Shown: positions 32,912 through 39,837 of the stretch, piece by piece
Position numbering within the stretch: position 1 is the stretch's first letter
How the letters are laid out: every line of letters begins with the position of its first letter
Virus record (IMG/VR): IMGVR_UViG_3300047585_000133
Coordinates: 56,291-120,290 of that record
From: a virus
Strand: one strand, 5' to 3'
Length of the DNA: 64,000 bases
Position numbers and translations under genes: made by a program
Notes under the pieces: generated by a model
What the model was told of the DNA's origin: nothing
Database searches by the model: none
What the model saw: the letters and a program-made list of their open reading frames with translations, nothing else

Positions 32912-33210
32912 GCGCCCAGGACAAGCCCCGGTGCGCGACCGCGACAGACGCTCTCGTCCAGGCACTGACGGCGGCTGTGCGGCCGGTAGTCACCGGCCGG
33001 GTGGAAGGACGCCTCGACAAGGTGGAATTCGGACGGTTCGCGGCCGAGGGAGCCGGGTGGTACTGGCAGCTCGGCGTCACCACCGAAATGTGCTCTGACC
33101 CGAAGCACCGGACTGACCTGGGCGACACCCTCGAACGGCGCATCCGGATGATCATCGAGAAATGGAAGCTGGATCTTGACAGGTACGAGCACCCACGGGA
33201 GGACGGATGA
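32908..33210 (+). CDS. Hypothetical protein, 100 residues
   Basis: GTG 32908 overlaps the upstream stop as GTGA. Alpha/beta with two Cys (KPRCATATDAL; TTEMCSDPKHR) and a helical basic C-terminus. No family is recognised. Confidence 0.65.
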   Translation: MSAQDKPRCATATDALVQALTAAVRPVVTGRVEGRLDKVEFGRFAAEGAGWYWQLGVTTEMCSDPKHRTDLGDTLERRIRMIIEKWKLDLDRYEHPREDG

Positions 33211-33461
33211 CCCTAGACGAGGCCCGCGAGCACATCGGCGAGAGGGTGCTTTACTCCTCCGTCCCCGGCGAGTGCGAGGTTGGCGAGATCATCGCGGCCG
33301 GCAGGAAGTACGTCCACGTGCTCTACTTCGGCCAGCCGAACGCGAAGGCGACGCCGCCTGAGCTGCTGACCCTCATGCGCGGCGGCAGCGTGCACGAGCA
33401 CTTCCACCTGAACATGGCCGAGTCCGGGTTCCCGGTTCGAATGTACGGAGACGGCCTGTGA
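33207..33461 (+). CDS. SH3/KOW-like small protein, 84 residues
   Basis: The core (RVLYSSVPGECEVGEIIAA, then VHVLYFGQP) reads like a five-stranded SH3 barrel: short strands with a conserved Gly turn. Similar small barrel proteins occur at 38510-39064 and 43371. Function unknown; such folds commonly bind nucleic acid or protein. Confidence 0.55.
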   Translation: MTLDEAREHIGERVLYSSVPGECEVGEIIAAGRKYVHVLYFGQPNAKATPPELLTLMRGGSVHEHFHLNMAESGFPVRMYGDGL

Positions 33462-34261
33462 CGACTAGCAGGCGCAGAGTTCTCCTCGGGTGCGAGTGCT
33501 CCGGCCGGGTGCGGGACGAGTTCGCGAAGCTCGGCTGGGAAGCGTGGTCGGCTGACATCCTGCTAAGCGAAAGTCCCGACAGCGGCGTACAGGGACGTGG
33601 CTCGGCCCGGCATTACAAGGGCGACGTCCTCGACCTGTTCTCCTGGGATCACCCGGTGAACGGCTCACGGGACAGGTACAGGCGGCTGGACAATGACGGA
33701 GCAGACGCTCCGCTGTGGGACCTGGTGATCGCATTCCCGCCGTGCACGCACCTGTCGCTGGCCGGGGCGGTGTGGTGGAAGAAGAAGCGCGAGCCCCGGG
33801 GGTACTGGGACGACGGGCTAGACAAATGGATCGAGATCCCCTCGCTCCAGGACGAGGCGGCTGGCTTCTTCATGGAGATGATCGGCGCCCCGGCGCCGTA
33901 CGTGGCGGTGGAGAACCCGCGCGGGGACATGACCCGGCGCTACCGGGCGCCTGACCAGTACGTGCAGCCGCACATGTTCGGCGACCCCCTGATCAAGGCG
34001 ACCGGGCTGTGGCTGAAGGGCCTGCCGCTCCTGGTCGCCGACAACCCCGTCGAGCCGGCCGGGCGGGTGGCGACCGGCGGGGGCTCGTGGCGCACCGACC
34101 GGGACAACCCTAAGGAAGGCTGGGAGCCGAGCAACCGGCATGAGGACGGCAAGGGCCGTAAGTTCCGGCAGCGTGAGCGCAACCGGACGCTGCCCGGCCT
34201 GGCACGGGCAATGGCCCAGCAGTGGTCGGCTTTCATCGAAGAACAGGAGAAAACAGCATGA
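33458..34261 (+). CDS. DNA cytosine-C5-type methyltransferase
   Basis: 267 residues, GTG 33458. Early motif VLLGCECSGRVRDEFAKLGW fits the SAM-binding loop, FPPCTHLSLAG (Cys at residue 96) is the PC motif of C5 enzymes, and VAVENPRGD is the ENP/ENV motif. The family includes many phage Dcm-like enzymes, which protect phage DNA or mark it. The target-recognition region is short, so specificity is unknown. A 12-residue mini-frame overlaps its stop. Confidence 0.75.
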   Translation: MTTSRRRVLLGCECSGRVRDEFAKLGWEAWSADILLSESPDSGVQGRGSARHYKGDVLDLFSWDHPVNGSRDRYRRLDNDGADAPLWDLVIAFPPCTHLSLAGAVWWKKKREPRGYWDDGLDKWIEIPSLQDEAAGFFMEMIGAPAPYVAVENPRGDMTRRYRAPDQYVQPHMFGDPLIKATGLWLKGLPLLVADNPVEPAGRVATGGGSWRTDRDNPKEGWEPSNRHEDGKGRKFRQRERNRTLPGLARAMAQQWSAFIEEQEKTA

Positions 34262-34296
34262 AGATGCCCGATCCGGACCCGGCGGTGGCGCTGTGA
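34258..34296 (+). CDS. 12-residue coupling mini-frame
   Basis: ATG 34258 overlaps the methyltransferase stop as ATGA, and its own TGA overlaps the next GTG. It encodes MKMPDPDPAVAL. It may act only to pass ribosomes to the downstream gene. Confidence 0.35.
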   Translation: MKMPDPDPAVAL

Positions 34297-34997
34297 CGGC
34301 GAAAGGCAAGGACCAGCGCGGCCCCTGGGGCGAAGCGACGGCCGAGGCCACGGTGGACGAGGCGCTGAGGCTCATGAAGCCGACGAGGCACTGCACCCCC
34401 GAAGTGCTGGCTCTCCTGGCCGCCGAACTCCCCGGGATCTCCGGGTCCGTCTCGGAGATCGCGGCCATGAAGCCGCTGCGGCTGGCCTCTCGCCTGATCG
34501 GGATGCAGTTCGTGGACGAGGACGACCTGTTCGACATCGCCAGGGACGTGGACGAGGACGACCTGTTCGACATCGCCAGGGACCTGATCGCCGGGTTCCA
34601 GGCGATGCTCGGCCCTCAGCCTGAACCGGAAGCCAAGCCTGAACCTGAGCAGCCCAAGGCGGCGCCGGCCCCTGAGCAGCGCGCCCGGCAGAAGTCGGCT
34701 CGTACCGAGGAGGAGTACCGCAGGTTGCTGCTCGGCTCAGCCCAGGGACGCAAGAGCACCATGAGCGGCGACATCCGGCTCGGGGCGACAGTCATTGAGT
34801 CATTCGAGACTATGAGCGGGGACGTAACCCTTGACGGCACCATCGTGCTCAGCGGCGGCAGCACCATGAGCGGTGACCTCCGGGGTTCTGCCTACATGCC
34901 GCGCGGTGCCAGGATCTCGACGATATCCGGTGACGACCGGCTCGACGTGCGCGTGGAGTCCTATGAGGAACTCGCCCGCCTGGCAGGCCTGACGTGA
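34293..34997 (+). CDS. Hypothetical protein with internal repeats, 234 residues
   Basis: GTG 34293. Two identical 12-residue copies of VDEDDLFDIARD are encoded by a perfect 36-bp tandem duplication at 34512-34583. A Pro/Glu linker follows, then a C-terminal beta region with T(M/I)SGD repeated four times at about 20-25-residue spacing, which could be a small beta-helix or bactofilin-like fold. Function unknown. Confidence 0.65.
   Translation: MTAKGKDQRGPWGEATAEATVDEALRLMKPTRHCTPEVLALLAAELPGISGSVSEIAAMKPLRLASRLIGMQFVDEDDLFDIARDVDEDDLFDIARDLIAGFQAMLGPQPEPEAKPEPEQPKAAPAPEQRARQKSARTEEEYRRLLLGSAQGRKSTMSGDIRLGATVIESFETMSGDVTLDGTIVLSGGSTMSGDLRGSAYMPRGARISTISGDDRLDVRVESYEELARLAGLT
34512..34583 (+). 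repeat. Perfect 36-bp tandem duplication
   Basis: Two exact 36-base copies (34512-34547 and 34548-34583) inside the 234-residue gene. Identity at all positions, including third codon bases, indicates a recent duplication. Confidence 0.85.
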
Positions 34998-35464
34998 GCG
35001 GCCGGTGGAACCTGTACTGGTACGAGGCCCGCGCGGTGATCGGCTGCGGAGAGGCGTACCTGCCGCTGGAAGACCTGGAGGCGGCGCTGCGGGAACTGCG
35101 GTGGCAGGACACCAGGAACCTGAACGTGGGTGCGGCTAACAGCAGAGAGGCCCGTGTCGTCATCGTGACAAGGGCACGGCACTCAGGCGAGGCAGCCGAG
35201 CGCCTCGTGGCGGGACTGGCTGCTGCCGCGCCGCGCGGCTGGAACTGGGCTCAGGCCGAGGTGGAGGCCCGCCGTGTCAAAGAGGGCATCGTCCGCTGGC
35301 CGAGACTGGCGGTGAACCCGGCGCTGGGGGAGCAGACGTGCGCCAGCGCAGCTACGTGGCTGGCCGGGCGGGCGGCGACGACAGAAGCCCCGGCGGCGGA
35401 GACGCTGGAGCTGCTGCGGATGTGCGGGCTGACCACCAGCGCGGGCAGGGAGGAGAACCTGTGA
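34994..35464 (+). CDS. Hypothetical protein, 156 residues
   Basis: GTG 34994 overlaps the previous stop as GTGA. Helix-rich with alternating hydrophobics and many Ala, including AQAEVEARRVKEGIVRW. No family is recognised. Confidence 0.65.
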   Translation: MSGRWNLYWYEARAVIGCGEAYLPLEDLEAALRELRWQDTRNLNVGAANSREARVVIVTRARHSGEAAERLVAGLAAAAPRGWNWAQAEVEARRVKEGIVRWPRLAVNPALGEQTCASAATWLAGRAATTEAPAAETLELLRMCGLTTSAGREENL

Positions 35465-35697
35465 GCGCCTGGAACATCATGGGCTTCACGTCGGTCGAGC
35501 AGATGTACGTGGTCGAAGGGGCGCTGCGGCTGGAAGTCAGCTACGAGGGGTTCGTCATCATGGTGGGGACGGACTTCATCCGGCAGCAGGCATCCGGGTA
35601 CGAGACCCCGAACCAGTTCGCTTCCGTGTGCCGGGACCGGGACGGGCGCCGGGCGCGGGCTCTTGAGCGGTACTTCGGGTGGGAGCAGGGTCTGTGA
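35461..35697 (+). CDS. Hypothetical protein, 78 residues
   Basis: GTG 35461 overlaps the upstream stop as GTGA. Beta-rich with FTSVEQMYVVEGALRLEVSY, a hydrophobic strand pair. Function unknown. Confidence 0.6.
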   Translation: MSAWNIMGFTSVEQMYVVEGALRLEVSYEGFVIMVGTDFIRQQASGYETPNQFASVCRDRDGRRARALERYFGWEQGL

Positions 35698-35942
35698 CGC
35701 AGGAGCCGGAGCGGCTGTCGTCCTGCTGCGGTGCGCCTGTCACGGTGAAAGGCCGGACGACGCAGTACTGGGCGTGCACGGGATGCGGGCAGCCGTGTGA
35801 CGCAAAACCTGTCTCAATACAGCTTTTATTGATAAGATTCTGGCACGAGCCATTACGGAGGAATCATGAACGGGTACGCGCTGCTGCGCTACGACATCAA
35901 AGAAGGCACGATGACGTCGCTGGGCGTCTACCTGGCCGCTGA
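35694..35942 (+). CDS. Zinc-ribbon protein reading through a promoter element
   Basis: GTG 35694 overlaps the upstream stop. Its N-terminus has SSCCGAPVTVKGRTTQYWAC and TGCGQPC, a standard small zinc ribbon. The frame does not stop before the promoter at 35810, but crosses it (coding SIQLLLIRF) and overlaps the next gene in another frame to 35942. The last 40 residues are probably not conserved. Confidence 0.5.
   Translation: MTQEPERLSSCCGAPVTVKGRTTQYWACTGCGQPCDAKPVSIQLLLIRFWHEPLRRNHERVRAAALRHQRRHDDVAGRLPGR
35810..35838 (+). promoter_or_regulatory. Promoter element for the 35866 operon
   Basis: TGTCTC (35810-35815), 17-bp spacer with AATACAGCTTTTATTGA, and TAAGAT (35833-35838). ATG 35866 follows after GGAGG. 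It lies inside the open frame of the preceding zinc-ribbon gene. Confidence 0.6.
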
Positions 35943-36234
35943 CACGGCGGTAGCCAACGCCGAGTACGACGTAAACGCGCGCCGTGGCCTGCGGGCCGGT
36001 GCTGACGGCCAGCGTCTTGAGCCGGCGGAGGAAGAGATCTCCCTGGACTGGCAGGCTGCCGGGGACGAGCCGAGCGGCCTCGTTGCCTGCGACTGGTGGG
36101 CGGTCAGCGACTACGGCTCGTACTACATCTCCACGGTCGAGGTAGTCGGGGAAAACACCTGGTCGGCCGCCGGGAAGGCTATGTCCCTGCTGCGGCAGGT
36201 GCTGACCTCGATCGTGCGGCACGGGGCGGCGTGA
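35866..36234 (+). CDS. Hypothetical protein, 122 residues
   Basis: First gene after the 35810 promoter, with GGAGGAATC before ATG 35866. Alpha/beta with VYLAADTAVANAEYDV and a Trp/Tyr-rich middle (CDWWAVSDYGSYYIS). No family is recognised. Its stop overlaps the next gene as GTGA. Confidence 0.65.
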   Translation: MNGYALLRYDIKEGTMTSLGVYLAADTAVANAEYDVNARRGLRAGADGQRLEPAEEEISLDWQAAGDEPSGLVACDWWAVSDYGSYYISTVEVVGENTWSAAGKAMSLLRQVLTSIVRHGAA

Positions 36235-36476
36235 ACCCGGTGCACGAAGAAGAACTGACCCCGGTATTGCAGATGGAAGCCGAGTACGCCCCGTATATCG
36301 GTTTTTCCTTTACCTGCGACTTCCGCGTGCTCGGTGATGAAGACTGGGAGTGGCTGCGTCTCCGGGCTGTCCCCGGGACAGATATCAAAGTCTGCGCGGG
36401 CAAGGTAGCCGGCACGGCAGAGATTACCTACGTGGACGAGATCCTGCGGGTAATCGGGCTTCGCGGGACGGCGTGA
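36231..36476 (+). CDS. Hypothetical protein, 81 residues
   Basis: GTG 36231, coupled upstream and overlapping the next start. Beta-rich (YIGFSFTCDFRVLG ... TDIKVCAGKVAGTAEITYV). Function unknown. Confidence 0.6.
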   Translation: MNPVHEEELTPVLQMEAEYAPYIGFSFTCDFRVLGDEDWEWLRLRAVPGTDIKVCAGKVAGTAEITYVDEILRVIGLRGTA

Positions 36477-36697
36477 TGACCAGGGTGCCGCCCACCGGGC
36501 TGTACGAGTGTCCGTGCGGCGAGTCCCACGTGCTGGACGCCGTACTGGGAGAGTTCATCGCGGACCTCGGGCCGGACAGGCTGACGGAGACCGTCCAGGG
36601 CACCTACCTGGTACCCCGTGTCTACATCTTCGCGCACGGTATCAAGGGCAAGAACGTCGCGAGGCTGGCATCGGTCTACGGGTGGGAGCAGGCATGA
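36476..36697 (+). CDS. Small protein with CPCG motif, 73 residues
   Basis: ATG 36476 overlaps the upstream stop as TGATG; a GTG one codon earlier is an alternative. YECPCGESHVLD may bind metal. A C-terminal GYGWEQA-type ending (SVYGWEQA) resembles the ending of the 35461 product (YFGWEQG), hinting at shared ancestry. Function unknown. Confidence 0.6.
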   Translation: MTRVPPTGLYECPCGESHVLDAVLGEFIADLGPDRLTETVQGTYLVPRVYIFAHGIKGKNVARLASVYGWEQA

Positions 36698-36999
36698 ACG
36701 GCATCGTGAATATCCTGCTGGGACAGCGGGCGGACGGCAGGGCCGCCGGAAAAGACCGGAGGCCGTGGGCTGAGGGCGAGGAGGTTACCATCCTCGCGTG
36801 CGATCTCAGAACCGGGAAGCCGGTACGGGGATCGCTTGTGGTGCACTGCTCAGTTGCCGAGGCCGACGGCTTCTACGTCGCTGTCCTCGTCGGCGACGGC
36901 CGGAAGGCTGCCTACGAGGTATTCCGTGCGCGTACCGGCTGGGACGTCCGTCCGGCCCCCAGCCCCTGGCGGCTGCACCACGGGAGCTGGAAGCGGTGA
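36694..36999 (+). CDS. Hypothetical protein, 101 residues
   Basis: ATG 36694, ATGA overlap upstream. Contains a beta-barrel-like stretch (EEVTILACDLRTGKPVRGSL ... YVAVLVGDGRKAAYE). Ends in a basic Trp/His tail. Function unknown. Confidence 0.6.
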   Translation: MNGIVNILLGQRADGRAAGKDRRPWAEGEEVTILACDLRTGKPVRGSLVVHCSVAEADGFYVAVLVGDGRKAAYEVFRARTGWDVRPAPSPWRLHHGSWKR

Positions 37000-37199
37000 G
37001 CCGCCAGCTGACGAAAGGCGAGCGGAACGAGGCCCGGCACCTGCTCCAGGAACTGTCGGAAACCGCTCGCCTGGTGCGGAACGCGGTCGAGCCGGAAACC
37101 GGCGTCTTCGTGCTGACGGCCGAGCAGTGGGAACAGCAGTGGAACCAGATGACGCTGGCGCTCGAAGTCTTCACGGCTCAGGTGAGGGCGAGGCAGTGA
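36996..37199 (+). CDS. Helical protein, 67 residues
   Basis: GTG 36996, coupled to both neighbours. Mostly helical (GERNEARHLLQELSETARLV). Function unknown. Confidence 0.6.
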   Translation: MSRQLTKGERNEARHLLQELSETARLVRNAVEPETGVFVLTAEQWEQQWNQMTLALEVFTAQVRARQ

Positions 37200-37294
37200 C
37201 TGGCCGGCCGCACTGCCCGGTGCTGGTGGACCGGGCCACGGGCCTGACACCTGATCACGTGGAAACTGTCAGGGAATGGCTGAAGACGCTTTAA
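37196..37294 (+). CDS. 32-residue hypothetical protein
   Basis: GTG 37196 overlaps the preceding TGA as GTGA. The short product starts MTGRPHCPVLVDRATG and ends in a helix. It is the last gene before the promoter at 37296. Confidence 0.5.
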   Translation: MTGRPHCPVLVDRATGLTPDHVETVREWLKTL

Positions 37295-37295
37295 G

Positions 37296-37318
37296 TTTAT
37301 CAATAAAAGCTGTATCCT
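37296..37318 (+). promoter_or_regulatory. Promoter element in reverse orientation for the 37355 genes
   Basis: Here the element runs TTATCAATAAAAGCTG followed by TATCCT (37313-37318). The orientation is the reverse of most other copies, yet the -10 still faces rightward, so either end of the element can form a promoter. A 36-nt leader with GAGGGGA leads to ATG 37355. Confidence 0.55.
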
Positions 37319-37354
37319 GGTCTCCGAAAGGGAAATCGACCAGAGGGGACAGCG

Positions 37355-37555
37355 ATGCCGCGCAAGCCAGACCCGGACCCCGGCAAGCCGTGTGAGTTCG
37401 GCCCGCCGGGACGGAATCACCGGGCGTCGTTCAATGTCTTCGCCGGCTTCGAGGCGCGGAAATCCTGCGGGCAGCACCTCCAGGAGGCGGTCCTGTGGGC
37501 AATCGGCATGAGCGGGGCTCCCGCCTCGGTCTACGACCTGAAAGCGAGGACCTGA
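37355..37555 (+). CDS. Hypothetical protein, 66 residues
   Basis: ATG 37355 follows AGGGGACAGCG. Contains basic and Gly/Pro-rich stretches (RKPDPDPGKPCEFGPPGRNH), then an amphipathic helix with one Cys and His. No family is recognised. Confidence 0.6.
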   Translation: MPRKPDPDPGKPCEFGPPGRNHRASFNVFAGFEARKSCGQHLQEAVLWAIGMSGAPASVYDLKART

Positions 37556-37782
37556 TGGCAACGGTCACGATCGGCGGCATCGAGGCGGCAGCAGACATCG
37601 AGGAAATCGACGGCGTGTTCACGTGCGAGCTGAAGGCCGCCGCCGAAGAGGACCTGAAGGATTTCATCCGCCTGGCCGTGCCCGGCGCCAGGGCTGTTAT
37701 CGCATACGACGGCGGCGACGAGTACGAGTGCCGCGTGACCATTACCGACCCCTGGGACTACGTGACCGTGGTGGAGATCTGA
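37555..37782 (+). CDS. Acidic beta-rich protein, 75 residues
   Basis: ATG 37555 overlaps the upstream stop by one base. Strands such as VTIGGIEAAADIEEIDGVF and YECRVTITDPW suggest a small beta sandwich. Function unknown. Confidence 0.6.
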   Translation: MATVTIGGIEAAADIEEIDGVFTCELKAAAEEDLKDFIRLAVPGARAVIAYDGGDEYECRVTITDPWDYVTVVEI

Positions 37783-37931
37783 TGGATCCCGTGTGCCCCC
37801 GGTGCGGCTTCCCCGCCGAATCCGACGGCCAGGGCGGGCAGCAGCACGTCAGCCGCGCCGATGCCCTGGTATGCGGCCTGCTGTTCGGCGGCGGCAGCAT
37901 GCTGGACTCCCTGCTGGACGAGGAGAGCTGA
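37782..37931 (+). CDS. Small zinc-ribbon-like protein, 49 residues
   Basis: ATG 37782 overlaps the upstream stop by one base. CPRCGFPAESDGQ at the N-terminus, then HVSRADALVC, gives three Cys and one His that could bind zinc. Function unknown. Confidence 0.6.
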   Translation: MDPVCPRCGFPAESDGQGGQQHVSRADALVCGLLFGGGSMLDSLLDEES

Positions 37932-37932
37932 C

Positions 37933-38088
37933 ATGAGCGAGTTCCTGCTGGTCGAAGTAGACGGCGAATCGGAAGACAGCAACGAGCTGGAGGCTTACCT
38001 CTACAGCCTCGGGAACGTGATCTCGGTCAGCGTGCACGGTCCGGGATGCTGCTGCAAGAACTGCCCGTGGGACGGAAACCATGGCTGA
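37933..38088 (+). CDS. 51-residue Cys-rich protein
   Basis: ATG 37933 is 2 bases after the previous stop. Acidic N-terminal strand and helix, then GPGCCCKNCPWDGNHG, a Cys cluster at the very end. Function unknown; the C-terminal cluster may hold one metal ion. Confidence 0.6.
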   Translation: MSEFLLVEVDGESEDSNELEAYLYSLGNVISVSVHGPGCCCKNCPWDGNHG

Positions 38089-38485
38089 CAAAAAGGCGCT
38101 GTGCGGCTACTGCGCGAAAGAACGCTCGTGGACGGTCACCCGCGACGTCCCCGGCTCCCCGGTGACTGCTGCCTGCTCGCAGCACCTGGCGGTCGCCTGC
38201 GCCAAGACGGCCGAGGTCACGGGAGCGGCATCGGTGACCGTCTACCTGGCCGGCAGAGGCGGGGAGACCGGGAACGGACAGCTTCCCGCAACTGAGCACG
38301 TCCTGGAACAAGTACGGCGGGTCGGCGCTCACTCGGCGGAACCTGAGACTGCCCATTCGATGGAGGACGCACTTTACCTGGGCGTCCTCGGGGCAATCGC
38401 CCAGGGAGCACCGCAGCCGTCAGTCCTGGCGGCGGCGGCCCTGACGACGCAGCGGTACGGCTTCGAGAGACGAGCCGGACGGTAA
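38081..38485 (+). CDS. Hypothetical protein, 134 residues
   Basis: ATG 38081 overlaps the upstream gene by 8 bases. CGYCAKERSW and later TAACSQHLAVACAK suggest a zinc site; the C-terminal 50 residues are helical and Ala-rich. No family is recognised. Confidence 0.6.
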   Translation: MADKKALCGYCAKERSWTVTRDVPGSPVTAACSQHLAVACAKTAEVTGAASVTVYLAGRGGETGNGQLPATEHVLEQVRRVGAHSAEPETAHSMEDALYLGVLGAIAQGAPQPSVLAAAALTTQRYGFERRAGR

Positions 38486-38509
38486 AGCAGATCCCGTGGG
38501 GGGACCGAA

Positions 38510-38671
38510 ATGAGCGAGGACCAGATAAAGGAAAACAGCACGGTAGAAACGCTCGCAACCGGGCGGCGCGGCACGGTGCAGTACGTCACCGCGAACGGCA
38601 TGGCAGCCGTGCGGTTCGCCGGCGGGATCGCCGAGGCGGTTCCCGTGGGGGAACTGAGACTGATCGAGTAG
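38510..38671 (+). CDS. KOW-like small protein, first of a tandem trio
   Basis: 53 residues; ATG 38510 follows GGGGGGACC. The core GRRGTVQYVTANGMAAVRF followed by VPVGELRLIE matches the next two barrel genes in pattern (GxxGTV, a hydrophobic strand, then a final LxL strand). Function unknown. Confidence 0.6.
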   Translation: MSEDQIKENSTVETLATGRRGTVQYVTANGMAAVRFAGGIAEAVPVGELRLIE

Positions 38672-38679
38672 GAGGAACA

Positions 38680-38733
38680 GTGGAAGAGGACGCGGAAACG
38701 GGGATCGCCGAGGACCAGGTGAACGGGCCGTGA
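38680..38733 (+). CDS. 17-residue mini-frame
   Basis: GTG 38680 follows AGGAGGAACA, a strong site. It encodes a short acidic peptide (MEEDAETGIAEDQVNGP), then overlaps the next start as GTGA. Probably a coupling frame. Confidence 0.35.
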   Translation: MEEDAETGIAEDQVNGP

Positions 38734-38897
38734 GGGACATCGAGCCGGGCGACGAGGTCGTTGTGACTGGGACCGGGGAGCACGGAACCGTCCAGTACGT
38801 CATCAGCGAGCCGCAGGCAGCTGTCACGCTGGAGGACGGCAGCACGGTCGTCCTGGAGGTAAGCCTGCTCGACCTGGCCGGGGACGAAGCGCCGTGA
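38730..38897 (+). CDS. KOW-like small protein, second of the trio
   Basis: 55 residues. GEHGTVQYVISEPQAAVTL aligns with GRRGTVQYVTANGMAAVRF of the preceding gene. Both end in an LxxLxL-type strand. Duplication is likely. Confidence 0.6.
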   Translation: MRDIEPGDEVVVTGTGEHGTVQYVISEPQAAVTLEDGSTVVLEVSLLDLAGDEAP

Positions 38898-39064
38898 GTC
38901 TCGCCTGGTGCCATATCTGCCCTGATGATCTCGTCGTGGACGGGGAAAGCGGCCACATGGGTACCGTCATCGAACTGAAGGGCGAGTACGCCCTGGTGGA
39001 GGTGGCGCTGCTCGGGCGGCACTGGATCCTCGCGGACGACCTGGAACTGGCGGCAAGAGCGTGA
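38894..39064 (+). CDS. KOW-like small protein, third of the trio
   Basis: 56 residues. GHMGTVIELKGEYALVEVALL is the matching core, preceded by a short Cys-containing N-terminus (WCHICPDD). GTG 38894 overlaps the preceding stop. Divergence from the other two is large, so the duplication is old. Confidence 0.55.
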   Translation: MSLAWCHICPDDLVVDGESGHMGTVIELKGEYALVEVALLGRHWILADDLELAARA

Positions 39065-39327
39065 AACCGCGATCGGTCCTGGTTCTGTGGATTGTCACCA
39101 GCGACCCGGAGCTTGACGTCCTGGCCGTCGACCCGCAGGAGCTGGGTATCGGCATCCCGGACGACGTGTTCGCCTACGCCTGCGGCATGTGGAAGCGCAA
39201 CGCCCGGGTACTGGTCACTACCCGGCGCACCGGGCTGCTGAACGGGCGCTGCGACGCGCTCCTCGGGCACGTCACCGCCGAAGAGGCCATTGCGGTAGAA
39301 GCGGCCCTGGCCGCACTGGTTTCATGA
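39061..39327 (+). CDS. Hypothetical protein, 88 residues
   Basis: GTG 39061 overlaps the preceding stop. Hydrophobic N-terminal strand (SVLVLWIVTSDPELDVLAV), then helices. No family is recognised. Confidence 0.6.
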   Translation: MKPRSVLVLWIVTSDPELDVLAVDPQELGIGIPDDVFAYACGMWKRNARVLVTTRRTGLLNGRCDALLGHVTAEEAIAVEAALAALVS

Positions 39328-39331
39328 GCGC

Positions 39332-39736
39332 ATGAAGCTGAGCGAGGACACGCGGCCGTGCGCCACGCCGGGATGCGGGCACGAGGGCCGCGTCCACGAC
39401 CACTACAACCTGTTCACCTACTGCGGGAAGACCGGGTGCCCGTGCCGGAAATGGAAGCGGTCGTATAGCTGGAATACAGGGTTTATTGGTATCGTCATTG
39501 CTGTGAGCGAGGGAGCGGGAGGACGGGTGCGGTACACGACGTGGCTGAGGCTGTGGCTTCAGGAGCTGTGGATCGAGGCAACTACCCAGCCGGTGCGGCT
39601 GCTGCCGCACTCTCACCGGCCGGAGTCTCTGGGCCCGAACGGCGGGTACAGGTGCACCAGGTGCGGATCGTTCTCGGCCCGGGTGCAGCACAAGGGAATA
39701 CAGCAGGCCGAGAGGATCAGGAGGCAGTTCGCGTGA
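39332..39736 (+). CDS. Two-part zinc protein with nested leaderless start
   Basis: 134 residues from ATG 39332. The N-terminal 45 residues contain CATPGCGHEGRVHDHY and CGKTGCPC, a Cys/His site. A promoter element with TATCGT (39490-39495) lies inside the gene, and an in-frame GTG at 39503 is 7 nt after it, giving a predicted shorter product of 77 residues that keeps only the C-terminal ribbon (GYRCTRCGSFSA). The element itself codes the hydrophobic stretch SWNTGFIGIVIAV in the long form. Confidence 0.55.
   Translation: MKLSEDTRPCATPGCGHEGRVHDHYNLFTYCGKTGCPCRKWKRSYSWNTGFIGIVIAVSEGAGGRVRYTTWLRLWLQELWIEATTQPVRLLPHSHRPESLGPNGGYRCTRCGSFSARVQHKGIQQAERIRRQFA
39478..39495 (+). promoter_or_regulatory. 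Nested leaderless promoter inside the 39332 gene
   Basis: AATACAGGGTTTATTGG is a diverged copy of the element (39474-39489) and TATCGT ends at 39495. GTG 39503, in frame with the surrounding gene, follows by 7 nt. Confidence 0.5.
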
Positions 39737-39837
39737 ACTGGGAGAAGATCAGGCTGAAGCTGATGCGGCTCGTGCCGCACGGTTACGTCCCGGCCGGGAA
39801 CAGCCGCTGTGCGCGCTGTTCGTGGAGGCTGGCGTGA
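39733..39837 (+). CDS. 34-residue zinc-ribbon-like protein
   Basis: GTG 39733 overlaps the preceding stop. Its ending, GNSRCARCSWRLA, resembles GYRCTRCGSFSA of the gene upstream, and a preceding LxPHxxxP is shared, so it may be a truncated duplicate. Confidence 0.5.
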   Translation: MNWEKIRLKLMRLVPHGYVPAGNSRCARCSWRLA

